From Sequoia sempervirens (lineage: Eukaryota; Streptophyta; Pinopsida; Cupressales; Cupressaceae), in NCBI GenBank assembly GCA_007258455.2, contig VDFB02252616.1, positions 118,064,128 through 118,128,127 of the forward strand: a stretch of DNA of 64,000 nucleotides, in the 5' to 3' direction. Shown in pieces: positions 47,301-58,669 of this stretch. The position numbers were made by a program, and so were the translations under genes. Within the stretch, counting starts at the first letter, position 1. The number at the start of each line of letters is the position of its first letter. The notes under the pieces are model-generated. The model saw only the letters and a program-made list of their open reading frames with translations. It was not told the origin of the DNA and made no database searches.

Positions 47301-48838
47301 TGAGGAGATTGAATTGTGTGGACTTGTACACAAGGTCAATGTGGATGGTTGATAGGAACTTGAAATTTTTGAAGGCTTTGGGTAGAAATAGAGCACATCC
47401 TGAGGGTTCTATGGTGGAGGAATTTATGGTATACCAGACCATGGTGTACATTAGTGAATATCTTCCTAAGTTTGTAGCAAAGATCCATGTAGATCACATT
47501 TGGGATCCCAACTCCATTAACAAATTCGAAGGGGAGTACCTGATGGGGAAAGATAGATTGAGGAAAGTCATAGGTAATTATAAGATGGTCATGGAGATTA
47601 ATTGGAATACATTTTACATATGGTTTTTATGTATATTGTACTTATTTAATTTTTAATCTTCAATATACATCAATTATAAATTAAGGTCGTATACTATGGT
47701 ATTTAACTAATTATACATCGTTTGTGAAGTTCAAATTTTTTTGATATAGTTGGTTGAGAGTGGGATGCACTACATTTGTACATTTCCAACAATTTTGATT
47801 GGATGACGGTATGGATTGAACGATGTCAACAATCTGGTCACACATTAACATGGGAAGGTGTGGCTTCATTGGTTAAAGAAGTTCATCATAATGGAGATTC
47901 CAATGTTACACAAAGGGAAATTGATTTAGCATATGGTTTAAGAGATAAACAGGTACGTATAAATATATTAATCACCCATATTATTTAATTATTTTCAATT
48001 ATATTGATGTATATATATGTTGAGATTGTTTTCTTTGCATACATTCGGTCAAGAATAAATATGTTTATCAATTGACGATATTGCAATAATTTTTACATGT
48101 TTGACATATTGTAGGTGAAACACCACAAGGCTATGTGGTGCAATGGTCATAAATTTTGAATCAAAATGTTGGATGAAATGAAGAAAACTTGTGATTCTAC
48201 TATAATTGCAATCTTTCAGGTGACTACTGTTTCATCTAGAAGCAACATACATCCAGAAGTCTCAAAGAATCGATACTATGGGATTTTGGATGATTTACTT
48301 GAGTGTGACTTTAAGTACTTCAGATTAATTTTGTTCGTTGTCCTATGGTACAGGCTACGACTGAATGAAAATGATCCTGAGAGAACTGTTATTGAACATG
48401 ATAATGGATTTACCATGGTTAATACAAGGTTGATAGAGTGATCTGGAAATGAGCCCTATGTTCTTCCAAGCCAATGTGAGTAGGTATTTTACTCAGAGGT
48501 TCCAGGTAAACCGGGTTGGTCATTTGTTTCTAGACATGATCCAAGGGAAGGCCAGTAAAGTATAATGTGGTGGAAGAAGAAGATATCAAAGAACTAGAAG
48601 ATGATGTAGATGATGATCAAGACCAATAGTTAGTTGATGATGTCCTTGACGAAGATGTCGAAGAGGAGGAACTAGATCATGATGATGTAGGAGTTAATAT
48701 TCAGGAAGATGATATCCATGTGGATGATGACATTATTGAAACTGGTATCAATGATGATGATGATATGACCAATCCTTACTATGTCAAATCTAGATCGGAT
48801 GATATAGACAAAGAGTTGGATGAAGAAGAAGATCAATG
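44373..48838 (+). pseudogene. CACTA (En/Spm) TNP2 transposase, multi-exon and decayed
   Basis: Pieces appear in order on the plus strand: N-terminal Cys/His segment CYCLCNNCKG (44458-44490) and KKHCR; acidic region then DFDDVHDLPVLEKAYGPLYEG (44918-44980); FLLPPSNILP (45208); Transposase_21 core ECPECYISRY (45352), RLFRCESLAQFMDYH (45453-45500) and YDISRPTGQRQFQFH; PKMKSRRS (46060); LFDTMHIGKN (46492); THDWNTFIK; YLIHQVEEIELCG (47285-47325, DUF4218); RAHPEGSMVEEFMVYQTMVY (47392); KFEGEYLMGK; then a DUF4216-like block with SNIHPEVSKNRYYG and ENDPERTVIEH. It closes with a strongly acidic tail (48590-48838). Stops (for example TAA at 44400-44402), frameshifts and a lost segment after MDYH show it is dead. 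TNP2 would excise and insert the element in the nucleus. Confidence 0.9.
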
Positions 48839-51800
48839 ACATTGAAATGTATAAGCTATGCGATTATATTATCTATTTGATATTAATTTCTTGATAGAAT
48901 TATATTTGACTTATGTGGTTACATAATTAATTCATGATGTTTTTAATTTTTACGCCATTACATAATTAATTTAATGATAACAACCTTGAAATTAATTATT
49001 GTTTTATGTTTTAATGTGACCATAAAGATTAAAAGGAATAGGTTAGCAGAAGGTGGTTCGGTGGTTGATATTGGCAAAGACCTTTAAAAGGCATGATCAT
49101 TGTAATGGTTGTTGATGGTTGAGGATTTAAAATACAAGCTCTTGACATTCAAAAATACATGTTTTTTTCTTCAAAATTTATGTATTTTTCATGTTATGCA
49201 GCATTGTACGGTCACATGCAGCCATATTTTGATGTGAAATCAATTCCAGGTCATGAAGATATGTGTTAGCTTTGATTTGAATCTAATTTGAGGGCTTAAG
49301 GTGTTGATTTGAGTTAGAAAACTTTATTTCTTTTACATACAAACCCGGTTACACCACAATTTTTTGAGGTTTTTTGTAGTCCAAACATGACTTTTCGGGA
49401 GCTCTTACACTTTTTGTGATTACTATAGCTTTTGTAAGAGGCCCCATGGATATTGTTGTAATTGTAAGATGCATGAATAGGGTTTAGGATGAGAAATAAA
49501 GAAGGTATAGCTATTGTCCTCAAGAGTTTTGTGAAGAAAAGCATGTGAAATGAGAGGGTCAAGCCTAGGTTTCAACAAAACATGTATGAGAGATTTGATT
49601 TTATGAATTTTTATCCATTTGTAGACCTAATGGGTTGTTTCTAAATACTGAATATAAATGATATACATACACCACACACACATATATATTTATGTATGTA
49701 TGTATATGTATTTTTAAATGTAAATGTAAATGCAATTACCTGGATGCTCTCCTAGAACAATAAATGCAACATATCATTAAAGAAATCTATATCTATGTAT
49801 ATAAATGTGTATTTCTAAATGGAAGTGTAAATGCAAAGAGCATATGGTTTTGTAGTGTTATAGATACAACATATCCATAAATTAATGTAATTGAAATTAT
49901 AAAGTCTTCAACACATATAATATGAAATCGATCAAACTATTAAACTACATGAGAAATAAATGAAAATAATAAATGCATATGTATGTGTATTTGTAAATGT
50001 AAGTGTAAAATAAATAAGAATAATGAAAATTATAAAAGAATACAAGGAAAGGTTTAGAGTTTAGAGTGGGAGAGAGATAGAGGGTAGATGGTTTAAGGGA
50101 TAATGGTTTAGGGTTTAGGGTTTAGGGTTAAAGGTAGAGCGTGCTAGTTTGTTTTTTAGACTATAACCAGGTTTCTTTTCTAATCTACTTATGGGATTGC
50201 CAATTCCAATCAAGGGCAGCTTTAAGGACCTAGACCAACTGACGAGGACTTTAAAAAGCCTCCTACACTTTGGGCTTTGCAAGACCTAAGAGGGTGATCC
50301 TTTAATGTGTTTACAACCTCTGCACCAATATCATAAACAACATTAACACATAACATATAATCCCATTGAATAGCTCAACACAATAGGATAATATCGAATA
50401 AAATTGGTTGTTCACCTATAATATCAACTATGTGGAGCATGGGATAATTACAACACAATCCATAGTAAAATATAGTCATTAATTTGCAATTTGTAGCAAG
50501 CTCTAGGCAAAGAAAAACAATTATTGAACTACACAAATAAGTACAACTTAGATCAGTGCCATATATCCATTGCAAGAGTCAAATTCATAAGCATCTAAAG
50601 GTTTATGATAAATTTAATACATAACATATAACTTATAAGATCCCTGGCTAGTGCAGGAGCACCCATAGGTTGCCATAGGTTGTTTAGAAGGTCTGTCTAG
50701 GACAACTAATCAATCTAATTTAGATCATTTGTATGTGAGCCTTAGTGGCATTTTTGTTGGGTTTTGATCAGATGAAGGTCATGTTGACCATAGAATAGGT
50801 GTCATAAGGTTCTAGCTCAAAATGAGGTTTTGGACTTTTAGGATTCTTGCAAAATGTTTGGAAATGTTGCTCAATTGGAGCTACAAGTGGCCAAGGAGAG
50901 CCCAAGGGAGAGGATAACTTATTTGGTGACCTATTTATGGGATGCCTTGACATTGGAGTCAAGTTGGAAGCATTTGATATTGTTTGAAGTTTTTTTTGAA
51001 TTCAAGGGAAGCAATTGTGATTGAGTGTGAATTTTTTGGTTTTTGCATTGAAGTGATGTTTTAATAGATTGATCATGGCACTATAATTTGTGTAGGAGGT
51101 AGAGTATTTGTTCTTCAAGCATTGTGTGGCATTAGATATTTTCCTTATTTAGTTTCAAGCATTGTTTGTAATTAGTTTTGGTTTTCATACTGTTGCTGGT
51201 CTGAACCAGGTAGTTAGTGAGTATGGAGTGTTAGTTCAATTTCCCACCGTACAAATTGTATGGCCCTTTGGGATCAGTGACTAGAATCCATGGATGCACA
51301 TATAGTAGGGTTTAGGGCCTTTGAAAGCATAGGAGTTACTATGGGAGTCTTGTCCTAGGCGAGCCAGGGAAGTGTCTGGCTAGGGAAGACCTTAGTGCAG
51401 AGCACTTGATTTATAGGGGTGTAAATTTCCTGACAAATTACCTTTTAGAGAAGGTAGGTATGAGTCTTGCCAAGACATGGTAAGGAGCAAGAAACTCCCA
51501 AAATCCATCTGGTGAGGGAAGGACTTAACAGTTTACAGAGAAGCCAGGAAAGGGCTTAAAAGGCCTAGTTTTTCTCATTTTCAGGTTAGGGCTTTGTACG
51601 GACACCTGAGACCTAAGACCCCAAAAAATCCTTGACAGGTGGGCATATGAACCAGGAATCCCAAGAAAAAATTGGGGTGTTCTTTGGAAAGTATTGGAAA
51701 AGAAACCTGATTTCTCGGAGAAGGAGACCTAATATGGTTAATAGGGCTAGTAGCCTCCTAGGCCTAATAGTGGGGTTTGGTGAAGGCGACCTGCAGATGA

Positions 51801-52120
51801 AGCTAGGTGGACCCCTAACACAATTAGTAGGATGGATTGATGACTTTAGAAGCACCTCCACACCCCTGTAAAACTAAATTCAAGAATTTGGAGGATTAGT
51901 AGCCTTTAGGGTGGATTAAGGGCTAAGGCAAGTGTTTCAAGATTGCACCAAGTCTTGACTTGGTAGGAGGATCTATGTTGATAGTTGGATTGGCAAGGGG
52001 AAATCAGGGGACCCTAAGAAGGAAGAGGTCCTATAGGTTGCAAGTGGTGGAGTGAGACACCCTAGAGGTCTTCCAAGCAAGACCCAGAGCATGAATCAGT
52101 GATTGATTCATCCAACCTCC
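48839..52120. other. Anonymous DNA downstream of the CACTA transposase
   Basis: No recognisable protein. Short features are GATG-, ATGTATGT- and TTTAGGG-type simple repeats (the last listed separately). If the terminus at 55452 belongs to the same CACTA element, this is its 3' non-coding part. Confidence 0.45.
50107..50127 (+). repeat. Short interstitial telomere-type repeat (TTTAGGG)3
   Basis: Three perfect copies of the plant telomere heptamer, followed by a fourth broken copy. Too short to imply a former chromosome end. Confidence 0.85.
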
Positions 52121-52220
52121 NNNNNNNNNNNNNNNNNNNNNNNNNNNNNNNNNNNNNNNNNNNNNNNNNNNNNNNNNNNNNNNNNNNNNNNNNNNNNNNN
52201 NNNNNNNNNNNNNNNNNNNN
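52121..52220. other. Scaffold gap (100 N)
   Basis: Exactly 100 N. Reading frames that run through it are meaningless. Confidence 1.
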
Positions 52221-52374
52221 AACAAAGGGAAGAACAACTAAAGGGGACAAATATTGATTTATAAACGATAAGCAATTCCACTTCACTTTTATGTAGCTTT
52301 AAAAGAAACAAAAGTGATTGTAATCATATCACAGACAAACTATTTCTTTTGATAATATGTAAAAACCGAAGAAT

Positions 52375-52535
52375 GAATATTATATGTTAATGAATGAATT
52401 TATATGTTATTAATGGATGACAAATGAATGTTATATGTTATTAATGATGAATGAATGTACGTTTATATATGTTATTAATGATGAATGAATGAATGTTATA
52501 TGTTATTAATGAATGAATGAATGATTAATGCTTAT
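52375..52535. repeat. Minisatellite of ATGAATGTTATATGTTATTA-type units
   Basis: Four to five imperfect copies of a ~25-35-base unit made of ATGTTATATGTTATTAATG plus variable numbers of ATGA. Confidence 0.8.
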
Positions 52536-52965
52536 AAGATTGGATATGGGAATTGAGGAGAGTGATGTGAGGGTGGGGGAGGGGCGAAATGAGCTTCCAC
52601 TATCACATGGTTGGCCCTATTAAGTACAGAATATTAAAATATTCTCAAAAAAAGAGAAGCTCAGTAAGGTAATGCACTTTTCAATATAAGAAATGCACCA
52701 TTGGAAGCATCAAACCAATATGCAAAGATGAAAGAAAGTGCTAACTTTTCACTATGCTGGCAGAAAAATGATTCTTCATACCCTGACTCCATGCTCTGCA
52801 TCATAATTTGAAGTTGTTTCTATTCCAATGTTCCAGGAGCTTAGTTTTGTTTGTATGGCTTTGTATGAATACCACACAGGTCAGGTGATTTGGTTTCAAA
52901 GCTCGTGGTTCTCTATTTCTTAGTGGTGACATAACTCTAAAAATTTTGACTTTTGTGCATAATAG

Positions 52966-53089
52966 GTTAGTGGAAAAATTGACAGTTCTGAAGGGTTTAG
53001 AGGCTCCATTGAGATAGATACATAGATATTTGGATCTTGTTGTTGATGGGAGGCTTCGACTTAACCATGAAATTTTGTACCATCTGCAG
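52966..53089 (+). pseudogene. Single exon fragment of 26S proteasome subunit RPN8 (PSMD7-like)
   Basis: A 124-base segment between an AG (52964-52965) and a GT (53090-53091) encodes LVEKLTVLKGLEAPLR, a stop, then IHRYLDLVVDGRLRLNHEILYHLQ (two pieces of one frame). This strongly resembles the C-terminal part of RPN8, a non-catalytic MPN-domain lid subunit of the proteasome (family pattern LKGLD..LREIR.YLDLV.DG.LPLNHEILYHLQ). An in-frame TAG replaces the Glu of REI. Neighbouring RPN8 exons were not found, so it is an orphan fragment. It lies 650 bases from fragments of an unrelated gene, within presumed CACTA sequence. Confidence 0.75.
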
Positions 53090-53698
53090 GTATGCAAAGT
53101 TTCTCTACTTACATTCATTCTTGATCATAAATGTTGTAAATGATATTAATGCTTCAAACTTAAGATTCGTTTAATTGTTATAATGATCAAAATGTTATAC
53201 TTTGCTATACATTCAAGCATTCTCTTGCCCCCTACCCTTTGCCTCCCTTTAAGAATTTTCTTGTCTATAAAGATTCATGATTGCCCCATTTTACACAAAT
53301 TTATCTGAAGCGCTAGGAGTGAATAAAGATATGTAAAAGATGATGGATTATGTCTAAACAACAAATTTCCATCTTATAGCTAATTAAATCCTTAATATTT
53401 GAATAGTTTAGAGCGCGAATAATGCTTGCATATGCATATGTAGCAATAAGGGAGCCTATGTGAAGATTGAAATTTAAAACATCACTTTGGTACTTTTCCT
53501 TAGGTAGTGAAATGATATTTTGAGTAATACAAACCTACACACACATTGATATTTTTTGGGATTGCATTAAAGAATTTTTTTTATCTTATACCTACCCTCG
53601 GCTAGACATGGAAGTATATAATATTGGTTTCTAGGTTTATTATGTAAGTAGTTAATTTCACAAAGGAAGACTAAAATCTTCTTAATGTCCTGTGTCAG

Positions 53699-54064
53699 GT
53701 GTGAAAGCATATGAATCACTTGCTGAAGGCACCATTTTGTATTCATCCAAAAACTGGTTTGTTCTTTTTTTTTTAATGTTTCTTGCATGTGTTTTTTTAG
53801 GCTCTAGATATGTAGCTCGACTCTTTCCTTTGCACTTTTCATCTATTTTGATGATTACAGTAGATTGTCCTCATAATTTTTCATGTAGATTTGTTTGTAA
53901 CCTTATTTTCTACCAATCAATTTGCAAACCACTCACATATTAAGGACCATTTCACCAACTTGTAGTCATCCATTACTTCATATGTTGCAGGTTGTGTCTG
54001 TGTGCCAATAAATCCTGATGATTGCGAGAACTTTAATCCTACAAGTGTACCCAATCTTTCTCAA
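53699..54064 (+). pseudogene. Two-exon fragment of DNA primase small (catalytic) subunit
   Basis: Exon pieces 53699-53756 and 53991-54064 are separated by a GT-AG intron and join in phase. They encode a stop-interrupted start, then KHMNHLLKAPFCIHPKTG, and then CVCVPINPDDCENFNPTSVP followed by NLSQ. This matches the conserved primase region (family pattern NHLLKSPF.VHPKTGR.CVPID...C..F.P..VPTLSQ). An in-frame TGA (53702-53704) and an Arg-to-Cys change after the intron point to decay. Primase makes RNA primers at replication forks, but this piece is far too short to work. Retention of the intron shows DNA-level duplication, not a retrocopy. Confidence 0.75.
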
Positions 54065-54345
54065 GTAAAAGTCTTACCTTATTTTATAGTACTTTAAATG
54101 GTTAATTGAAGGTGCTTCTTTAGATCTGAGATAGTTGAACCCTGGATTAAAATATGGTATTAGATGAATAGTATAATGATAAAACTAAGGTCCATTGAAC
54201 AAAAATTACGAACATAATTTATTGGACTATGAATAGTGTTATAATTATAATTATTTCTCCTTTACCTACCTCTGCATTAATGAAAAAGATAGATCCCTAT
54301 AAATCTAACCATGAAAGTGTTGAAATCTAGAGTATCTATAGGACT

Positions 54346-54437
54346 TGGGAAACTATCAAACATATTCTATTTGAATGTTTTTATGCTCAGGAAATTTGGT
54401 ACTTATTTTTCCATAAGGTAAAGGTCTAGAATAACAA
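54346..54437 (+). pseudogene. LINE-type non-LTR retrotransposon remnant (zf-RVT region)
   Basis: The frame WETIKHILFECFYAQEIWYL matches the C-terminal zinc-binding region common downstream of plant LINE reverse transcriptases (pattern E...H.LF.C..A..IW). Only ~30 codons are recognisable before a stop. Confidence 0.5.
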
Positions 54438-54889
54438 TGGTAAAATTAATTGGCATGATATTCTGTTTTGTAATTTCAAGCTCAAGTTTGATTGTAAGCT
54501 ATTAAGTAGTCGAAGGAAACTCCCGATGACCCCCAAAGTCACAGCGATAAGTTATCATTGGTGAGAATCGTAGCGATACACTTAAGACCAAAGGGATAAT
54601 TCTCGAGGAGACTCCAAACATTGGTATGATTGCATGACACCATAGCGACATATGATCTATCGGCTATTGGTGAGACTCAGAACATCGATGAGACTGTGTG
54701 ACAACAAAGCAATAGGTAATATTGACTGTCAAAGAGACTCAAGGCATCGGTGAAACTACATGACGTCTCAATGGGTGTCTAATAAACATGGAAAATGACT
54801 GAATAAAATAATTTCCCAAGATTTGAATATGAAGGGATGCGACTTGATTGATCTCTCACTGATGGTACATTTCAACGAATATTTAAAAA

Positions 54890-55452
54890 AAAAAAATTGC
54901 ATTGTTTTGTCAAAATTTTGATGAACACAACCGACGAATCACCGAAAAGGTCCAACAAAGTTGCTATAGCTGCAACGAAGGCTTCGTCATAACTCCTTGT
55001 CCATTTCATCACAATTTCAATGAATTCCACCGTCGAATCATAGAAAAGGTCCGACAAAGTTGCTTAGCTGCGACGAAGGCTTCATCGTAACTCCTTGCCC
55101 ATTTCGTCACAATTTCGATGGACGTCACCGATGAATCACATAAAAGGTCTGATGAAGTTGCTTATCTGCGATGAAGGCTTCGTCGTAAATACTTTCCCAT
55201 TTCGTCGAAATGGCGACGAATTTCTGGTATTCTTTTGATGCCCATTTCGTCAATATTCTGATGAACATCTGAGTCATTTTATGATGTAGACGATCAACGA
55301 ATTTGCACTGTTATTTCAACATTTAACTCGTCATCAGACTTGCGATGAAAAAAAATGATGAAAATGTTTTCGTCATTTCATCTCTTTTCTGACAAAAAAT
55401 TGTCGAACCACTAACGAACGTCTGTCGGAAAATGGTGTCAAATTCAGTAGTG
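54890..55452. mobile_element. Right terminus of a CACTA element with ~98-bp subterminal repeats
   Basis: The segment ends TAGTG at 55452; on the minus strand it begins CACTACTGAATTTGACACC. Upstream are three copies of a 98-bp unit (anchor GAAGGC at 54977, 55075 and 55173) full of TTCGTC / GACGAA words in both orientations. Terminus plus subterminal repeats are typical of En/Spm-CACTA elements. The three-base duplication would be ACT (55453-55455). The matching left end was not found in the window. The TNP2 gene at 44373-48838 points the right way to be its transposase. Confidence 0.8.
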
Positions 55453-56766
55453 ACTAGATGCTACATCTCTACTGTTGATCACCATGGATTTAAAACTCGA
55501 TCAATGAGGCATTTTAAGAGTCGCCACTTGCTTTATGGGTCATACCAGTAAACAATGAGGAGATGATTTAAAGCTGCCACACGTTCATCTACTTCCTTAC
55601 CAATCATCCTTGACTTGTCCACTATCGATCATGTTAAGTGTGGGAAAATCCCAACCACATCCTAGAGGCATTACCCATCACCAGTTCGTAACCCATTTTG
55701 AGGCCTCATCAAGTGATGTTCTTAGAGCTAGCGATGAGCTATTGATCCTTGATCTGACCACCAAAATACCTTAACCAAAGATCCTCACTTTTCATCGTTC
55801 ATCGCGGGTTCCTCCTCTGCCAAGCCACCTTAATTGGAGATAGACCATACCCGCGCGATGGGGAGGAAATCCACCCATTGGTGGTCGTGAGTTCTCCTTT
55901 GAAAGACAAGAGATAACCGACGACAGTGCAAGGGCCAACGATGGGTTAAATAATTAACCACATCGCTTATCGTGGGTTATCGTCCTATGGCAGCAATAAA
56001 ACACTTGACCGGTGATTTACTTTAGAACCAGTGATGGGTCAAAAGTTCAACCAAATCGCTAGTCTCATGTTCCCTTCCAAATGTAAGGGAACAACACATG
56101 ATAGGTTTTGAAATTCTATGGTTATTGGAAGCCATACATCGCTCGTTGCGGGTTACCTTGTGGTAGGGAAAACACAACATGTGATGGGCGATGGGCCAAT
56201 GGGGATGGACTCAGAAGGTGCTACAAAGGAAGTACATCGCTCATTGCGTGATGAGTATGACATTTTGAAACAAAACCCACGATGAGCGATAGACCATGAG
56301 CGACATTTTAAAAGCTGCAAAAGTGCACTTGCGAATAAGTTCTTCATAAAGAGAGGGTTTTCCTAGGTGCAATAGGTGACTTGAATGATAGGGTCAGTCA
56401 GGAATGATAACAGGGGCCATAAAACATTACTTGATTTAAAAGGTGACTCGATGTAGCTGGTCAATAAGCAAACATAAGCCAACGAATGGATTGAGAGTAT
56501 AAATGAGAAAAGTGATAAAACTCTAAACCCTAATGATATTGAGAAAAAAGATTTCACAGGATTGAGAATAGGAACAGTGGAACAACAAAAATTTAGGGTT
56601 TCACCACATTATTCTTTCAATCTCTTTTGAATATGCAAGATCAAACTCGATGCTTGCTGCAAGGAGTGTAGGTCTCAATTTTATCTCCATTTCTTCAAGA
56701 TTGACTTCTAGAAACCAATTTCTGAATAATGCTTAGAACTCAACTCATGGAAAATCATAACCAACA
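55453..56766. other. Anonymous, moderately GC-rich DNA with recurrent ATCGCT...GCGGGTTA phrases
   Basis: Repeated words such as CATCGCTCGTTGCGGGTTACC, CATCGCTTATCGTGGGTTATCG and GCGATGGG occur between 55800 and 56300, in both orientations. No protein was recognised. It may be leader or subterminal sequence of another mobile element. Confidence 0.4.
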
Positions 56767-57600
56767 TTAGGAAAATGAGTTAAATATTGTTCCATGTATT
56801 CTCCCAAGGAATAATATAGATTTTTTTCTGATTAATTCAAGGAATTCCTCCATATCAGGGTTGAAATATATGCCAACAAGTTTAGTATATTTTTGTAGAG
56901 AAAATTGATTGAAAGTAATACTTCTAATAAACCCATACTTAATACATTTTAACAAATTCATCTTACTTTTACTTGACCACCTCATTCCAAATAAATCTGT
57001 AATATCGATGTTGATGGATAATGGACTTCTGATATAAAAAATTATTGGTGCCTCTTCCAAACCAAATTGCTGGAGAAATGCTAATCTTACATCAAGGTCT
57101 AAAATTCCCTTTTCATGATTTTCTACAATCAATCCTTTCAAATCTATTAGCCATTTATCCAAAAAATAATATTCTAACAATAATTCAATTATTTGGATTA
57201 GGAGGAAAGGGAGAGAAATCTTAGAATTTTCTAAATTATACATATATGTGCCATCTGAGTGAATCTAGTATGGATCCTTGAATTTTATCCCTCCATTGTA
57301 AATGGTTTCTGTCAATTCTCTAGTCAATGCATCTACCAATGGATTGTTTTCCCCTTTAATCAATTCTATTTTAAAATCACAAGCCAAAAATTCAAAGTAC
57401 TACCTTGCAATCCTTCCTTGAGCTATATCTTTATTTGGATTTTTCTTAAGTAGGTTCCTCATAGCTTGGCTATCAGTTCTTACAATAAATCTTACTAGCT
57501 TGAGAAATATTTTGAGCTTTTCAATACCTTTCTTGACAACCAATATCTCCTCAAATATGTAGTATCTACTTTCTATATCTATAAATGTTCTTGACTGATA
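56767..57600 (-). pseudogene. RNase H region of a reverse-transcribing element, endogenous-pararetrovirus-like
   Basis: The minus-strand frame carries an RNase H-type region: a Glu-containing helix near 57540-57580, a TD motif near 57470, an IKGENN-to-DALTREL motif near 57320-57370, then a ~160-codon open C-terminal extension (56767-57243). The spacing and the LTRE-type ending resemble Caulimoviridae and endogenous pararetroviruses of plants more than the Gypsy element here (which has ADALSRR and then an integrase zinc site). There is no integrase after it. At least two in-frame TAG codons (near 57265 and 57397, the second at an expected Trp) make it defective. A divergent retrotransposon is the alternative. 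Confidence 0.5.
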
Positions 57601-58130
57601 TTGTCATAAACCAATTTTATTGCATATTATAATAATATGGTAAATTGAATTATTGAAGAAATTCAATTAAATATTAAATGGAGATCCTAGAATATTCAAA
57701 AATTGAATAAAAGAAGTTGACTGATGTTGACCTTGCAAACTTTTGAAAATTATTTTGTGTTACCAAGAATTGAACATTACTGATCAATTTACAAGTGCAA
57801 GTGTGTGAAGTTGCAGGGTGATAAGTTGAAGGATGAGAACATGGTTGAAGTAGGATTGTTTAGCTAGATCAAATGATAAGCTAGTTGGAATCTAGGTGCA
57901 CACACCACAAATGGCATGATGACTTGTATTTGAATTAAATTGCATATATAAGAGAATGAAATTTCCTTACTCAAATTGTCTCTGTTATTGAAAATAACGA
58001 CTTGTAGATTAAAATTTGTCTTCTCAAACTTTGTGTTTTAAGAAACGAAAGAAAGTATTTAAAATAATGATTAAAAAAGATGAGATTTCATTATGTGGAA
58101 ATTAAGTGTAAAGAGAGAAACTTCCCTTTT

Positions 58131-58224
58131 AATATATATATATATATATATATGCTCGATTTAAGTTCCTTATTGTAAGTAGTGTATGTAACTTGTAAGC
58201 CATTGCAAACAAACTTATACATGA

Positions 58225-58258
<34 letters not shown>

Positions 58259-58362
58259 GTGTGTGTGTGTTCATGTATAATTTTTTTTGCAATGGCTTAC
58301 AAGTTACTACACTATACTTACAGTAAAGAACTTTTTTCAATTCGAGCATATATATATATATA
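58131..58362. repeat. Foldback (large inverted repeat) with (AC)n/(AT)n centre
   Basis: Arms of about 110 bp: (TA)n-GCTCGA ... CTTGTAAGCCATTGCAAA ... CATGAACACACAC on the left (58131-58247), and GTGTGTTCATGTATAA ... TTTGCAATGGCTTACAAG ... TTCGAGC-(AT)n on the right (58252-58362). A third, more diverged direct copy follows at about 58387-58478, again bounded by ATGCTCGA and (AT)n. It looks like a foldback MITE or a palindromic duplication. Confidence 0.8.
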
Positions 58363-58475
58363 TTGTTAAAAATGAAATTTCTTCTTTATATGCTCGAATT
58401 TGAAATTTCTCATGCTATTGTAAACTAGTGTGTGTACAATCAATGATTAACCTGCAACTTAATGCAAACACACTA

Positions 58476-58478
<3 letters not shown>

Positions 58479-58536
<58 letters not shown>
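58479..58536. repeat. (AT)n microsatellite
   Basis: About 29 uninterrupted AT dinucleotides following the third copy of the foldback arm. Confidence 0.95.
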
Positions 58537-58539
<3 letters not shown>

Positions 58540-58669
58540 CATGTTATTTGAAAACATGGTAAATAAGAATGAAACCATTTTAAAACATATAGAAATAAAT
58601 ATTTATATGTATATATATATATTACATATATATACATACATATACATGTACATGAATGCATATTTAAAT

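Noticed and set aside
52031..52311. Frames of 67-74 codons on the minus strand
   Set aside because: They consist largely of N from the scaffold gap.
54872..55090. Frames of about 60 codons on both strands
   Set aside because: They lie in the CACTA subterminal 98-bp repeats and reflect the repeat, not a gene.
43978..55452. Treating the two CACTA ends as the two ends of one element
   Set aside because: Both are right ends (CTAGTG and TAGTG), they differ in sequence and subterminal repeats, and so cannot be partners.
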